From positions 259,147,533 to 259,211,532 of the forward strand of contig NC_081410.1 in NCBI RefSeq assembly GCF_030272615.1: a stretch of DNA of 64,000 bases, written 5' to 3'. This document shows, in pieces, positions 45,468-57,712 of this stretch. Both the position numbers and the translations under genes were made by a program. Source of the DNA: Cryptomeria japonica. Its lineage: Eukaryota > Streptophyta > Pinopsida > Cupressales > Cupressaceae. The notes below the pieces were generated by a model, which saw only the letters and a list, made by a program, of their open reading frames with translations, was not told the DNA's origin and made no database searches. Position 1 is the stretch's first letter; every line of letters starts with the position of its first letter.

Positions 45468-46851
45468 TGTTGTCACAAAGTTTTGCACCCTTGATGACCC
45501 AAGAAACCTTGATCATCAACCTTGTGAAACATTGAGTCAACCTCTCAAGTGTGGGACCTTCCTAAATGTGAGGTTGAATCTCCGAAGAAGGTCAACTTCC
45601 TATTCAAGCTAAATGTAGGTGTTGGACCAACCCAACATTGATAAAACTAATCTATGTCCTAACAAGGAAAAGGGAGAGAGAGAAGGGTTGCATGAAATAA
45701 GGGGAATAAGGCTTGTACCTAGACTAAAATTTGATCTACCCTCACCTATAATTGCACATAACATCAATAAAACTACCCAAAAGATACATAAATTTCTATC
45801 TAAGTCTAGCTTTCTAAGACTGAGTCAAGGTTGGAATTCTTAACAATGACAGAGGAATGAACAATGTTCTCAGATGCCACTCTAAGAGGAGTCAACACTA
45901 TCACAGATGCTGAGAAAGCAAGAAAAGACCCATTGACACAAATAGGTAAAAGAGATACACAAATTTGCATAAACTGAAACTAAGTAAGGCAAGCAAATTT
46001 TATTAATTCAGAGACAAGGTGATTTTATAGTTGTAGAAATCATAGATTATTGTAAGAGAAAAAGAGGATAAGATCCTAAGAAAAATTCAAAAAATTGCCT
46101 TTATAGTTGAGGCATAACTTAGATTGAACTAAAGATAGAAACCCTAACCCTCCTATGATTAGGTTACAAAAAGAGGCAGAGGAGAGAAAATAATCTAATT
46201 GAATGATCTAAGTTGTAGTGTGCAAGATCTCCTTTGTGGGTGTCAAATCACCTAGGAAGAAACAAAACCACCCCGTAGATGAAGTAACCTTGATACATAA
46301 ACATTATTGGGTACACTCCAGGGAAAAAGGTTTCTGATCCACAATGAATGAGCATGGGTTTCATCTGAAATTGGCTGCAGAGGCATATGAGGGACAATGA
46401 TTTCCTGAAAATTAGGAGAAATCCGCATGGGATGGTGTCTAAGAAATCCAACGACCGTAGGTGACTGACGTGGCACCCCGGGTCCACGTCTCCACCCTAT
46501 GATGTGACAGACTAGCTTCCTGTCCGACCGTGTGAGATGGTGGGAAAGCCATCTGCCTTGTGATCTCTTACCCTATGGGCCACTTTGCTTCCCAAGAAAT
46601 CCCTCACAAGATAGCGGAGACACCTTGTTCATTCTATTTATTTACCTCGCACTGCCCCTTGATTTGTCACCTTCGCCCTATAGAATAGTGGGGAAGCCAA
46701 ACTACTTCACAAAACATGTTATCCTACACTACCCCTTTCTGCTTTTATTTTCCCTCATGGGGTAATAGGGAGAGACCGATTCTCTATGTTCCCCCTCTAT
46801 TCTACGTGCAACCTCGACCATCACTTTTGCCCATGCGGGGTGGCAGGGATC
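45468..46851 (-). repeat. Element E 5' LTR, truncated by copia F
   Basis: Matches 19972 to about 21650 in the same orientation. It has about 30 extra bases near 45865-45900 (gccactctaagagg...) and lacks the 330-base segment of the 3' LTR. It stops at 46851, directly before the TG of the copia LTR. The 3' copy continues with ataagatagacc beyond the equivalent point, showing that F inserted within this LTR. Confidence 0.8.
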
Positions 46852-48409
46852 TGTTAGCATTGTATTGTCATTGATGTCAACCGGTAAGTATGTCAACTAG
46901 TATGCAAGATGTTGTTACCGACATTGGAGATTGTTCACATGTTAATGTCAACTGGTATGGGATGTCAACCGCTAAGAAAGCAAACCCAATAAGTGTGGTT
47001 CGAGATAGCATGTCCTAATTGATAGAACATAGAAGTGCACGATATGAAGGTTAATCGATTAGTGTATACCGATACCATGTTCAATTGGTAATTGAGTTCG
47101 AACCAACATAATCAAGTGAGATAGATGCTGATAGAGATGTCACATGGACTTTAGAAGGTGAACATGCAGTGGTAGGTGAATGGTGCATCGGCGAGGTAGT
47201 CACCGACTAGGTCGGTATTAAATGTCAACTATGAAAATTAAAAATCAGTTGCAAAGGATTGCAGATCAAAGTAGATCAAAAGGCATAAATTTAATTCTTT
47301 GATATGATGATCGAAGTAGTACATCTAATCATCTTGTTGATCTAGAGAAGAAAACATCTAGATCATTTATTGTGATCGACAAAATCAAGACCGATGCACA
47401 GAGTCCAGTTTCCTAAATATAGTAAATGTTTATAGGGAGAATAAAAATGACAAAGCTTTTTGATGAACTATTGTAGGTTGTCAATTCAAGAAGATGAGAT
47501 CTGATTTGGTACAGATCGAGGTCGGTGAAGAAAATCTTAAGCGTGTGAAGTTTGAGTTTTTGTTTTGGCAGGACAAAATGTGTATAAATATGCAGATCTA
47601 AGACATTAAGTTTGGCAAAAAAAGAGAGAGGATGTTGAATGAGAAAGTGTGATTCTTCCAGGTTGATCAGTTTGAGTGTAGATAGAAAAATATTGAAGTG
47701 ACTGAGTGTTAGTTGAAGAACTGGTAAGAAGGGTTTAACTAGAAAGGTTTAAGGTAACTGGTAGATAGTTACAGAGTGTAACAGTTCATCTAACCGAAAG
47801 TGTCTGAATTGGTAAGATAGGAACAAAGAGTGAAGGAGAGTAGACAAAGTGTGAGAGGAGATCTGGAAAGGCTGAAACTAAGTTAAAAATATTCAGACAG
47901 AGTCAACAAAGAACCAGTAGAGAAGAGAAGCAACGTAACAGAAAAGAGTTCAACTGACAGAGTGAATAGTTTCCAGGTGTTACAAAACTCATTTGTAACC
48001 AGGTGTTTATCATTGTATTGATTTTATATCTCATTGTATTTCACTGAGTGGGTGTTTAGTGTAGGGGTTGGTGCTCCTCGATTTGGTGCTCATAATAGAT
48101 TAGGGGTTGGTGCTCCTTTGGGTAGGTGCCCATAAATTGTTAGGGGTTGGTGCTCCTTGGGTTGGTGCCCTAAACTTTGTAAACCTGTTATTTTATTGTG
48201 AGGATGGATTGGAGCAATAGATCTCCAACAACATTTTTCACTAAGTTTTTTCCCACATTGGGTTTTCCTTGTATATCTGGTGTTATGTGATTTTCTCTTG
48301 TGTGTGGTTGCTTGTTAGTGTTTTCATTATCCTACCAGTTGCACACATTGTTTGAATTATTTATAATCACTGATTCAACCCCCCTCTCTGTGATATCTTG
48401 TTTTCTACA
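46852..48409 (+). repeat. SIRE-like Ty1/copia LTR of element F
   Basis: 1558 bases, starts tgttagcattgt, ends ttttctaca, followed by the tRNA-iMet-type primer site. Landmarks are ttttttcccacattgggttttcc (about 48246-48268) and ttcaacccccctctctgt near the end. Three copies of ggggttggtgctcc at 48064, 48103 and 48143 (period about 40) form a short array. The downstream LTR is not found, so F is truncated on its right side. Confidence 0.85.
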
Positions 48410-48411
48410 AT

Positions 48412-48424
48412 TGGTATCAGAGGC
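48412..48424 (+). promoter_or_regulatory. Copia F primer-binding site
   Basis: TGGTATCAGAGGC, one change from the plant copia consensus TGGTATCAGAGC complementary to initiator tRNA-Met. Confidence 0.85.
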
Positions 48425-48484
48425 TTAGGTTCCCTATTTGTCAAAGCTTTCTCTAGCTTGGGTAGATTCTAGTTTAAGAACACA

Positions 48485-50190
48485 ATGGCAAGGAATGAAT
48501 CCTCCTCCACCAAATCTCCCATGTTTGATGGTACCGACTATGCCTTCTGGAGAAGAAGAATAGAAACTTATCTGTCCTCCCTAGGTTTTGATGTTTGGAT
48601 GTCTGTAAAGAATGGGTATAATATCCCTAATGCTCCTCCTACAGATCCAGATGCTAAGGAGGAATATGAAAACAATCCCAAGGCCAAGCATGCTATTCTT
48701 AGTGGATTGTCTGATAATGAGTTTGTTAAGGTTATGCACTACTCATCCACCAAGGAAACTTGGGATAAGTTGAAGAGATTGTTTGAAGGAGATGTCAAGG
48801 TCAAGGAGGCTAAACTGCAAACACTAAGAGGTCATCTTGAAGGCTTGAAGATGAAATATGAAGAGAAGATTGTTGATTATCTTCAAAGAATAGATGAAAC
48901 AGTTAACACTATTAGAGGAATTGGAGAGGATATAGCTAATGAACTCTTTATCAAAAAGGTACTTAGATCCCTCACATCTAATTACGTTACAAAGGTCTCT
49001 ACAATAGAAGAAGCCAAGGATCTGAAAACCTTTTCAATGGATGAGTTATTTGGGTCCTTAACTACTTATGAGATGAGAACAACCAGTGAAGGAACTTCAA
49101 AGAAAGAGGTTTCTTTTAATTCCATCAAAAAAGGTAAGGAAGAAATTGCACATGGAGAATCTAGTGAAGACTCAGATACAGTGGTAGAAAAATTTGTAAG
49201 GAATCTTAAAAGAGGATCCACTAAGTACAGAGGAAAATTACCTTTGAAATGTTTTAACTATGGTAAAATAGGACACTTTGCTTCAAAATGTCCCTATGGT
49301 GAGAACGGTGGAGAGGAGCAACAAAGCACCAGTAGACATTTGGGTATGGATAAAAAGAAGAAATCCTACCAACAAGAAAGAAGAAGCTACCAAAAGAAGA
49401 ACAGACTGTATGCTTTTGAAGATGATGCTAGAGATGAAGAAAGTGCCTCGGAAAATGATTGTTGTGAGGATGAAAGAGAAACTAATCTCTTTATGGCACT
49501 AGATGAACTAGTTGATGAAGCTAATGAAGATGAAGACATTGAAGCTAAAGGGAACTTGGAAGGTGAGCTCATAAGTGCTCTTGAGGAGTTGAGTAAAATA
49601 AGAAGGTAACTCAAGAAGGTTAAGTATGTTGTTGTAGAAGACCAAGATAGTTTAGAAAAATATTTGGAGGAGTCTAAGAAAACTATTTTTGATCTAAAAC
49701 TCTAGTTGTAAGAATCTAAAATGATAGGTGAAGTTACATCCTCCGATTTGATAAAGAAGGAGAAGGAGCATCAAAATCTGGAAGAAGAAATTTTAAGGCA
49801 AGAAAAGGAGCTTGAAAAGAGCAAGAATGAATTGAAGATGAGAAGTAAATATGAGAGAAACACTGAAGCTTTGGACAAGATGTTGAGTAAACAAAAGCAC
49901 TCAAAGGATAACATAGGTATAACTTTTGAATAAGGATAGAGTTCCAACAGTAAAGACACATTAGACAAGGAGATACAATTTACTTCTTCAAGTGAAAGTA
50001 AAGAAAAATAAACCTTTCCTGTCAGCAAAGCTACTGAGGAGAAGACCTATGCTCAAGCCACAAGAAATCAACTTGTAAACTAGAAGGCTCACTCATTGTA
50101 CCCAAATATAGATTCTAAAGGCAAGGCCAAGGTTGATAATGAAAGGTTCACTAGAGTCAATGATGTGAGAGGAAGACACCCAGTGAGACA
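48485..50190 (+). pseudogene. Copia F gag (UBN2 family), C-terminus broken
   Basis: ATG 48485 opens 374 codons to TAA 49607. Residues about 10-200 are the UBN2/copia gag domain (FDGTDYAFWRRRIETYL, AKHAILSGLSDNEF, TKETWDKL, LKMKYEEKIVDYLQRIDETVNTIRGIGE). The zinc knuckle at 256-269 has Tyr259 in place of the second Cys (C-F-N-Y-G..H..C). An acidic tail follows. After the stop, sequence in the same frame (stops at 49703 and 49709) gives an EKEHQNLEEEILRQEKELEKSKNEL coiled coil and, to about 50190, a basic tail. No pol follows. RNA packaging in virus-like particles is the family role. Confidence 0.85.
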
Positions 50191-52229
50191 AAGGTTAGCC
50201 AGTTTGTTGGTAATTAGATTTGTTAGTATGAATTCTCCTTCAAAATTGACCCTATTTTCCCAAAGAGTAGTGACAATCATTCCAACAGTTGGAGAGATTG
50301 CAATCAAACTGCAATCTTCCTCTACATTTGAGAGGGGCAACTCCCTCGTACAATGGGGGTATTTTGGGATTTTTGTGTACTTTTAACATGAAAGTACATA
50401 AAGGAGAATTCATAAAACTAAAAAGAAATAAAATATAGAAACCCCAACAATAGACATATGAATATCAATTGAGATTCCTCAATATTTGCAAAAAATTACA
50501 AGGGGAGTTTATAACATAATATGCTTAGCCATGAGATGACGATAAAGAAGAATGACAAATCTCAACATACGCAGAGATAAGATACTTCAACACACTCAAA
50601 CTAAGATACCAAAGGTTGCTTGTGTATCATCACATAATTTGTACAAATCACATATGCATAAGAAGACTACCAATTTGACATACAAGAAATCAGCAATGAT
50701 AACACATGAATACATTTAGAACGAGTTGATATTCTTAAACATTTGCAACAAATTACAAGGGGAGTTTATAACATAATATGCTTAGCCATGAGATGACGAT
50801 AAAGAAGAATGACAAATCTCAACATGCGCAGAGATAAGATGCTTCAACACCTTCAAACTAAGATACTAAAGGTTGCTTGTGTATCATCACATCAATTGTA
50901 CAAATCACATATGCATAAGAAGACTACCAAATTGACATACAAGAAATCAGAAATGATAACACATGAATAAATTTAGAACACATGAACTAAGATGTATTCT
51001 TCATTATCCTTTTGGAAATATACAAGTCCAAAATTCTTTCTATACATAGCGCAAATCAAAATATCATTACAAGTTTCTCCTAGAATTTCAGCAGAGTTTC
51101 CCCTCTATAAAAGTCCCTTTTACATTACACATAGCCTTATATTATAGGCTTTTACAAAGCAACCACCTTGTAACAACTTAGCATAACCATCTAGGTAACC
51201 ACTTACAATAACTACCTAAGTGATAACTTTTAGTAACTACCTTTTTAGGAACAAGTTAGGATTTACCTAACTTTTAAAAAAATTTAGTCCAAATTCTACC
51301 CTATAGTTACATAAGTGACACTCACTTTTACAAAAAAGATAAGTGGAAACTTACAACTTTTGAAAGGGGAAATGAATCACCATCTTTGTTGAGGTAGTTT
51401 CCATATAAGTCAACTCCATGTACCCTTGTAACCATCTGACCATCTATCCAAACAATAATATAGAACTTACATCTTTTTGAGAAAGAGACCAATAAAATGA
51501 TCTTAGTGAAGTGGGCATTGAGCCTTCTCTTGATCCAAGAGCCATTGGTTTTCCAACAACCTAACCTTCAGGAGCATGTTCTTCAATTGTATTCAATAAA
51601 CATCATTTCATTCCACAACCCTTTACCATAATGTGTAGTGGTGTTCACATCCTGAAGAATGGTTGATTGAAATAATTGTACATACCATCTAAAGTTGTCT
51701 TCACATATAAGGAGTGTATGAAAGGCACAACAAAATCTAAATGTGCAACAATTTAATACAAAATTTTGAATAGAGGAAACAACTCCATTTAGATGATCCT
51801 ACAAAAGATTTTCATCATCATAGATTCATGATCATCTACAACTTTGTACTTAGATAACTAAAATAAACCACATTGAATCTTTAAGTGTCAAATTACTCTC
51901 ATTGGTAAGGGATCAATATAACTTGAATATCCACTCTTTTGCACATGTTCACTAGTGTCGCCAATAGAATCATACTAAATAATCCATGCCATAATTAAAG
52001 ATTCCAGTCTTCTCCAAAATTTTATACGCAAGTGAAATTCACATATCAAAGAATAAAGAAATTTTATAAATCAACCACTCCTTTTATTTCCTATATCTTC
52101 CTTCTGCAACTCATATACCAATATCAATTCAATTGAATTAGGAGACATGATTTTCAAAACATGTCCACACAACCACCACATGTCTAACTCCCATCTTAAT
52201 TATAAAGATTAGGGTGTCCTCAGTGTAGC
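50191..52229. other. Gene-free region with a 257-bp tandem duplication
   Basis: Copia gag similarity fades near 50190. 50461-50717 and 50718-50975 are tandem copies. Beyond 50990 I see only AT-rich sequence without a gene, possibly the decayed surroundings of the antisense PPR remnant. Confidence 0.5.
50461..50975 (+). repeat. Tandem duplication, period 257 bp
   Basis: Both copies carry ttacaaggggagtttataac (50496 and 50753), gccatgagatgacgataaag and ggttgcttgtgtatcatcac, differing at about a dozen positions in what I compared. Confidence 0.9.
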
Positions 52230-53450
52230 CATCACGGTCCATGAGAATGCTTGAAGAGGTTGTTGAATTAGATTGCATTTGGAAATTTTATTTGCTTGAA
52301 AGATTCTAAAGTGTTTTTAACTAATTCAGAATATATCTTGCAACAATAGCATCCATGAGATAACATATTTTTGATTCATTCCGTTCTTCAAGATGACATC
52401 TCTTCGAGGCATTTTATCAAATAGTTCATGACCTTGTTACTATTGGATCATTTTTCTTTGAAGCATTATGTCAAACAAATTAGGGACTTTGTTATAGTTT
52501 GCATACGTGAATATCCCTGTTGAAAAACTCTGATATGGTCATAGGTAGAAAGAGTGTAGCTGAAGTAGGAATTGGCCTTATAAACGTGGCAATTTCATGT
52601 CTTCAAAATTTTCTATAATGTTTTCATAATATTCATTTTCTACACAACAAACCATGTTTCTTTGGGATTTTTGTCAAACATATCTTGTGCTAGCCACACC
52701 TATTAATAGCACTTGTAAACTTAACAATATTTTACAATCATTGCATTCGATGAGAGTTCTTTGTAGCATTCTGGTAAAAGAGTTCACATGCCTTTAGTAC
52801 GGTTCCACATTCTATAAACAAGCTATGAGACCACATTTCTTTACGACATCTTCTAAAATACTTTAAATGCCTTGGTAATGCTCACATTTTGAATAAATGT
52901 TGGTTATAATGGTCGCTACATCTGCGAACATTCTAACTATAATGTTTGATCAAAACCAATACAATCATGCATTTTATAAGATGACATCCTTGTGAGAAAT
53001 ATGTCAAACAAATTAGATGAGTTGTGTCCAGCTTCCACATTTTTCATTGAGACAATTTGTTAGATAGTTTGCCTGCTTATGCAACTGTTGCACAATGCAT
53101 CAGTGCACACTTTTTGTGTATATCTTGCATCTATCACATTTTATGAAAGATCTTTTTGAGCAATTTTGTCAAAACATTCAAGTGATCTCCACATTTTGTA
53201 TGCATGTCTTTCATAGTATTTCCAACTGAAATATGGGAAAAGAATTTGCACTTTGTGTGACAAACCAAATGCAATTGTTAACTTTTATTATGACCGCCAC
53301 ACGTGGGGAGGAAGAATAGATTTTTTGTGCATATCTAACAGAGTATTCCAAACATTAATCGCTGACAAAAATCCCCTTTCCATTATGCTTCAATGTTTGT
53401 CCAACTCTGCTACATGCATTTTATTGAAAGCTCTCCACTAGTTAAAGTAG
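52230..53450 (-). pseudogene. Decayed pentatricopeptide-repeat (PPR) gene
   Basis: The minus strand, with shifts between frames, reads as a string of PPR-like units: SLECFDKIAQKDL near 53150, NSSNLFDIF near 53000, STRYV then KIPKKHG near 52680, VPNLFDIMLQRKM near 52470, and NKVMNYL then ELVKNTLESFKQIKF near 52430-52280. The spacing, the FDK(I/M)P(Q/K)R(D/N) core and the LESF..M helices match PLS-type plant PPR proteins, which are organellar RNA-binding factors. No open frame longer than one unit survives. It is either a processed or an old genomic copy. Individual units are weak; their repetition is what persuades me. Confidence 0.6.
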
Positions 53451-54845
53451 TACAAATTCCACTGGATGTAACTAACCTTTATATGTAACTCATAAAGCGC
53501 ACCCACACAAGGTTAGAAAATAAGGTTATAGATGCTCCATTTTGGACAAATCCTAACCTCTTCTTTTTGAGGTTATAAATTTGGGTAAGGAATGCTCGAA
53601 AAGGGAGCATTATTAACCTTAATCTCTCAAAGGATCTGATTTTGACTTTTCAAAGCAATAGGTTAGGATTGCTCACTTGTTGAGCATTTTTAATCTTTGA
53701 GTTTAGAAATTTGAAATTTTTGAGCAACAAAGGGCATCGAGTAAAGGATCATTTGCAACTACTCCATCAAAACCTACATAAAGAATTTTTATTATACTTC
53801 CTCCCTAAAAGAGAAAAATGGGAAATATATTGAAAACAATTTAAAATATTTGAATTATTTTCAAAAGAATAATTCAAATATTTCCCATTAGACTTTAATG
53901 CCTTGGTTTAGGAAAAATGACCACAACTTTCAATTGGTAAAGAGTTAGGCTCTGAAATTTGAAACATGCCTTCAAGGTAGGAAAATGAGCATATACCATC
54001 ATTTGGTCCTCATGATGAAACCTAGGGTGAGGGATTTTAATTGTTTTAAAGCGAGGAACATCAAAATTTGAAAGTTTAATATATGGCAAACTGTGAACTG
54101 GGTTTGGGCAAAAATTGGTCATATGACACAAAATGATGCTTAGGACATGTTCACAAAGCAATTTCCCTCAATTCTTTGTAATTTTCAGAACTCATCCATT
54201 TTTAACATTTTCACTGGCATATTTATGATTGATGACAATGTAGGTTAAGAATGACAACCTTGGATCACATGCTCACTCATTTCGTAGAGATACATATTTG
54301 GGCCTTCATTCAACATTGGGACCAATTTGAAGTTCAAATTTTGGGTATTTCAAATGTGGGGAAACAACTGGATCTGACTTGGGACAAGGACTGCAAAGGA
54401 TTCCAGGATGAATCCAAAATCTCTAGTTTGCAGGTTAGTGTACTAGCCATTGGGCAACAGAGTCAAAGAGGAAACACCATAGGGAATATCTGGAGAAACC
54501 AGACACAAACCAAAAATGAAATGAACACAACAAAACTTCTAACTAAAGTATGTATATGGTAGGCAAAGCCCACCTCAAACTTCTCCAGGATTGTCATACA
54601 AAACCATTCACAGATTGAGAGAAATAGGAACCTTTGTGAAAAAGTGGCATGCATCCATATGACACATGTAAGCTTAGTAGGTTGGAAAGATTAACATGTA
54701 TGAGATGAGAAATATCTTTGACCAACAAACCAAACAACCATATCTCATCATAAATCTCCAGTCTCTCTTGAAAGATTTGGGTACCACTTTCTGTGATATT
54801 GATTATGTGGTTTGGCATCATATTAAGTATATCAAATTTTTCCAT
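53451..54845. other. Spacer without a recognised gene
   Basis: Short frames on both strands (for example 54251-54562 plus, 53895-54161 minus) have no domain and no context to support them. 53815-53890 is a near-palindromic AT-rich stretch around aattattttcaaaagaataatt. Confidence 0.4.
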
Positions 54846-55976
54846 CTAAAGATCCTTTTGATGATTTGGATTAGAAGACATTAATCCGCAAATTGGACAA
54901 CCTTCATATAATGTGTTATGTGAAGAAACTTGAGTAGACATAACCAATGAATCATGTTCTTGAATATCAACTTGAAAATCACCTATAGAAATACACTCAT
55001 CTGAAAACAAAGGATTGAGGTACACACTTTCACCATAGAAGAAGACATCATTTGAAGCCTTTAAACACCAATCTAGGATAGAAACATTGTGAGGGGTGAC
55101 TTCATTGGGCTCTTTCATTAGATCATCCATTACCTCATTTATCTCTGCATTTTTGGTACAGTTCCCAAAACTATCCTCTTGTATAGGGGTGTCTTCTTGA
55201 TCTAAAGATTCAAAAATAGGATTACTTTGAACCTTGAATACTCCATAAGGCATAGATTGCAATTCCATCAAGATAGGGACATTTGTTGATATACCTACAT
55301 AGATTTCATTTTCAACCTGCTAATAGACATCTCCATTACTTTTTGTGTTCTCTTGTCCCAATGATTCCTCTTCATCACACTCTTCATGAAATTTGAAAAC
55401 TTCATACTCAGGTGGCATGTATGATAAAGAGTGGATGCTTGATAGTTCATATTCTTTCACTCGGGGCTGATCTAGAAGTTCAGTAAAGGTCCATTTTTTA
55501 AGATAAAGAATATATCTGCAAAATTTTACTTATGGTTGCTTCTTCATTGGTCATATTCATACAAGGTTGTCCACTAGGTATCATACCTTTGATTTCCTCG
55601 GAAAAGTTTTTATCTTCAACTGTTAGTGATGGATGAATGAGAATATCTTCTCCGCATAGGAATTCATTGTCAGAAGAATTGAGACACCAAGTTGGAATGA
55701 AAACTATAGGGGATTCTTCTTCATGCATGTCTTCATAATTATTTTCAAGTTGGGGTTGTAAACAAGACTTGAAATCACTTGATACCTCTTCTTCAAGTTC
55801 ATTGTTCTTAGGTTGATGGAATATTTCTTCAGTGCAATAATTATGACATGCTCCAACACCATCTTCTTTTTCTTCTTCACACACTTTCTTTTAATCTTTC
55901 TTTTGGCATGTATCCTTGTGAACCGATATGGCTTCATCTTCCTCAAGACATGCATAATGTGATGGAACTTTTTCAA
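54846..55976 (-). pseudogene. Duplicated acidic ORF remnants, unknown protein
   Basis: Two minus-strand open frames, 55884-55498 (128 codons) and 55271-54846 (141 codons), lie in different phases. Both are Asp/Glu-rich and share one motif: TWCLNSSDNEFLCGED then HPSL (55692-55624) and DWCLKASNDVFFYGES then NPLF (55073-55005). They are therefore diverged copies about 620 bases apart, or parts of one repetitive protein. The composition is like the acidic ORF of element A at 5319-6626, but I see no direct alignment. The D-family LTR begins at 55984, close to the upstream end. Probably a retroelement accessory ORF; function unknown. Confidence 0.45.
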
Positions 55977-55983
55977 AACTTGG

Positions 55984-57146
55984 TGTATACATATAAAAAT
56001 GGCTATGAGAAATTAAATAAATATTTTATATTTATTTATAATTATTCTTCTATTAAATAGTTAATTTAAAAAGATTAATTTATTTAATTTATTTCATGTC
56101 CTTCTATTGATTAATTTAATTGAAATGTTTTATTAATTAATTCATTTATCTTATTCTTCTAATCAATTAATTAAATATCTAATATTTTATTATTCCTCTA
56201 ATCAATCAATTAAAAATCTAATATTTAATGGTTATTCTTCTATCCTATAGTCTCATTAATTAAATAATTTCTTAATTATTTGAACCCTTTTCCAACTCAC
56301 CCTTCCATCTCCACTTCATCTTTCCTTTGCCAACTCATCCATCATGTGGCTAAATTAATTCAACAAAATTAAAATAAATAAAACATTTATTAGCCACTTA
56401 TCTCCAACTTCCAAAATAAATAAAATATTGTGTATGTACACATATTCCCTAACCTTCTTCTATATTCTCTCCAACATCCCTATATCTTAGGAGGACTTGA
56501 GTCCACTTGTCCTCTCATTCCTACATTTTTTCTAACTATCCTATATTCTCTCAAGTCTTCTCCTCAGTCAAGGTGAGATGAGTGACACTTGTCTTCTCCT
56601 TCCCCCTTTCTCTCAACCTTTAACTTCTTTCTCATAGCCATCCAATCTGCAAGATTTGATCATGACCATTAATCTCTGCCACCTAAGCTCATGCACTCAA
56701 AAATCTATAAAAAGAGGTATCCTAAGACATTTTGAAACTAATAGACTAATAGATAATCATACAATCATCTAGGAGTCTTGATTTTGCAACTGTGAGTTTG
56801 AGTTTGAAGCAAACAACATTTTAGAGTTTTGAGTATAAATCATTTTCATAGTATTTTTAGCTTAATATCATTTGCATTATCATAGTATCAGTTAACTATC
56901 AGTCCATTCTTCATATACCATCTTGGAAGCTACAAGTGCTTGTCTAAGAGCAAATCATCTGCAACTAGGAATAGTGGAGTTAGGACACAATGAGACTTAA
57001 ATCATGAAGGTAATAGTGTTTTCATTTTATATTCATTTCATGTAGTTTCATTAGTTGAGTTTTTATTTCATGTAGTATTTCCTTTGTATTTTGTGAAACT
57101 AATATGTTGCAGGTAGTATTCTGAAGATGAAATTCAAGTCGACACA
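55984..57146 (+). repeat. LTR of element H, same family as D
   Basis: 1163 bases, starts tgtatacatataaaaatggc, ends gtcgacaca. It follows the D LTR throughout, including the doubled aattaaatatctaatatt unit, agtcaaggtgagatgagtgacacttgt, tctataaaaagagg and gtttcattagttgag. A possible TATA box (tataaaaag) is at about 56705. The second LTR is not in the window. Confidence 0.85.
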
Positions 57147-57149
57147 TTT

Positions 57150-57167
57150 TGGCACCCACCGTAGGGC
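57150..57167 (+). promoter_or_regulatory. Primer-binding-site-like sequence of element H
   Basis: TGGCACCCACCGTAGGGC, 4 bases past the LTR end, equivalent to 31359-31376 of D. Confidence 0.6.
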
Positions 57168-57214
57168 TAGACGCTCGCATATATCTTTCTAAAATCCTAT
57201 CTAGTTCTCGTAAA

Positions 57215-57525
57215 CATAAGTTTAATGCATTTATAATCTAGATTAATGCCTGTGTGAATTTTGATAGCGCATTCATTTAATAGATTAGCACTTTTTTCTT
57301 GCAAGTTAGCGCATTTGGCATTTAGGTTAGCATTTTTTTCTGCAAATCAACGCATTTAATCCTCATATCAACACTTTTGTCTTGTAGGTTAACGTATGTG
57401 GCATTTAGGTCAATGCTTTTGTCTATGAATTCATGCATTTAGTCTGCAGAGCAGTGCTTTCATATCACAAGTTCACGCTTTTGTCACCTAGTTCAACACT
57501 TTTGAGGTGGAAGACAATGCATTTG
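57215..57525 (+). repeat. 21-bp GCGC-type array in the H leader
   Basis: About thirteen units such as aggttagcgcatttggcattt and aggtcaatgcttttgtctatg. It is placed as in D, shortly after the primer-binding site. Many cores are decayed to gcac, atgc or acac. Confidence 0.75.
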
Positions 57526-57712
57526 CTAAGATAGAGCTTTTATTCTCAACTAATAAACTTTTATGCAGGTTTGAATGTCCAAAAAATGAAAAATTTCAAA
57601 CTACTAACATATCTATGTATGTGTATTTGAATGTAGTAGGTTGGTCAGGGAAAGGATTTCTTGAGTTGCAGGTTGGGCTCTTCATCGGATCTTGCCAGGA
57701 ATGTGAAATGAG

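Larger units (their letters stand above)
19972..46851 (-). mobile_element. Element E: Tat-like Ty3/gypsy retrotransposon, split by C and D
   Basis: On the minus strand the order is: partial 5' LTR (46851-45468), primer-binding site, gag, protease, RNase H-like domain, RT, second RNase H, integrase zinc finger and integrase core (interrupted by D at 40448-30262), integrase C-terminus (30256-29620), 3' untranslated region (interrupted by C at 29286-21923), and 3' LTR (about 21917-19972). All coding parts carry stops or frameshifts, so it is a dead autonomous element. The right end is lost under the copia LTR that starts at 46852. Confidence 0.8.
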
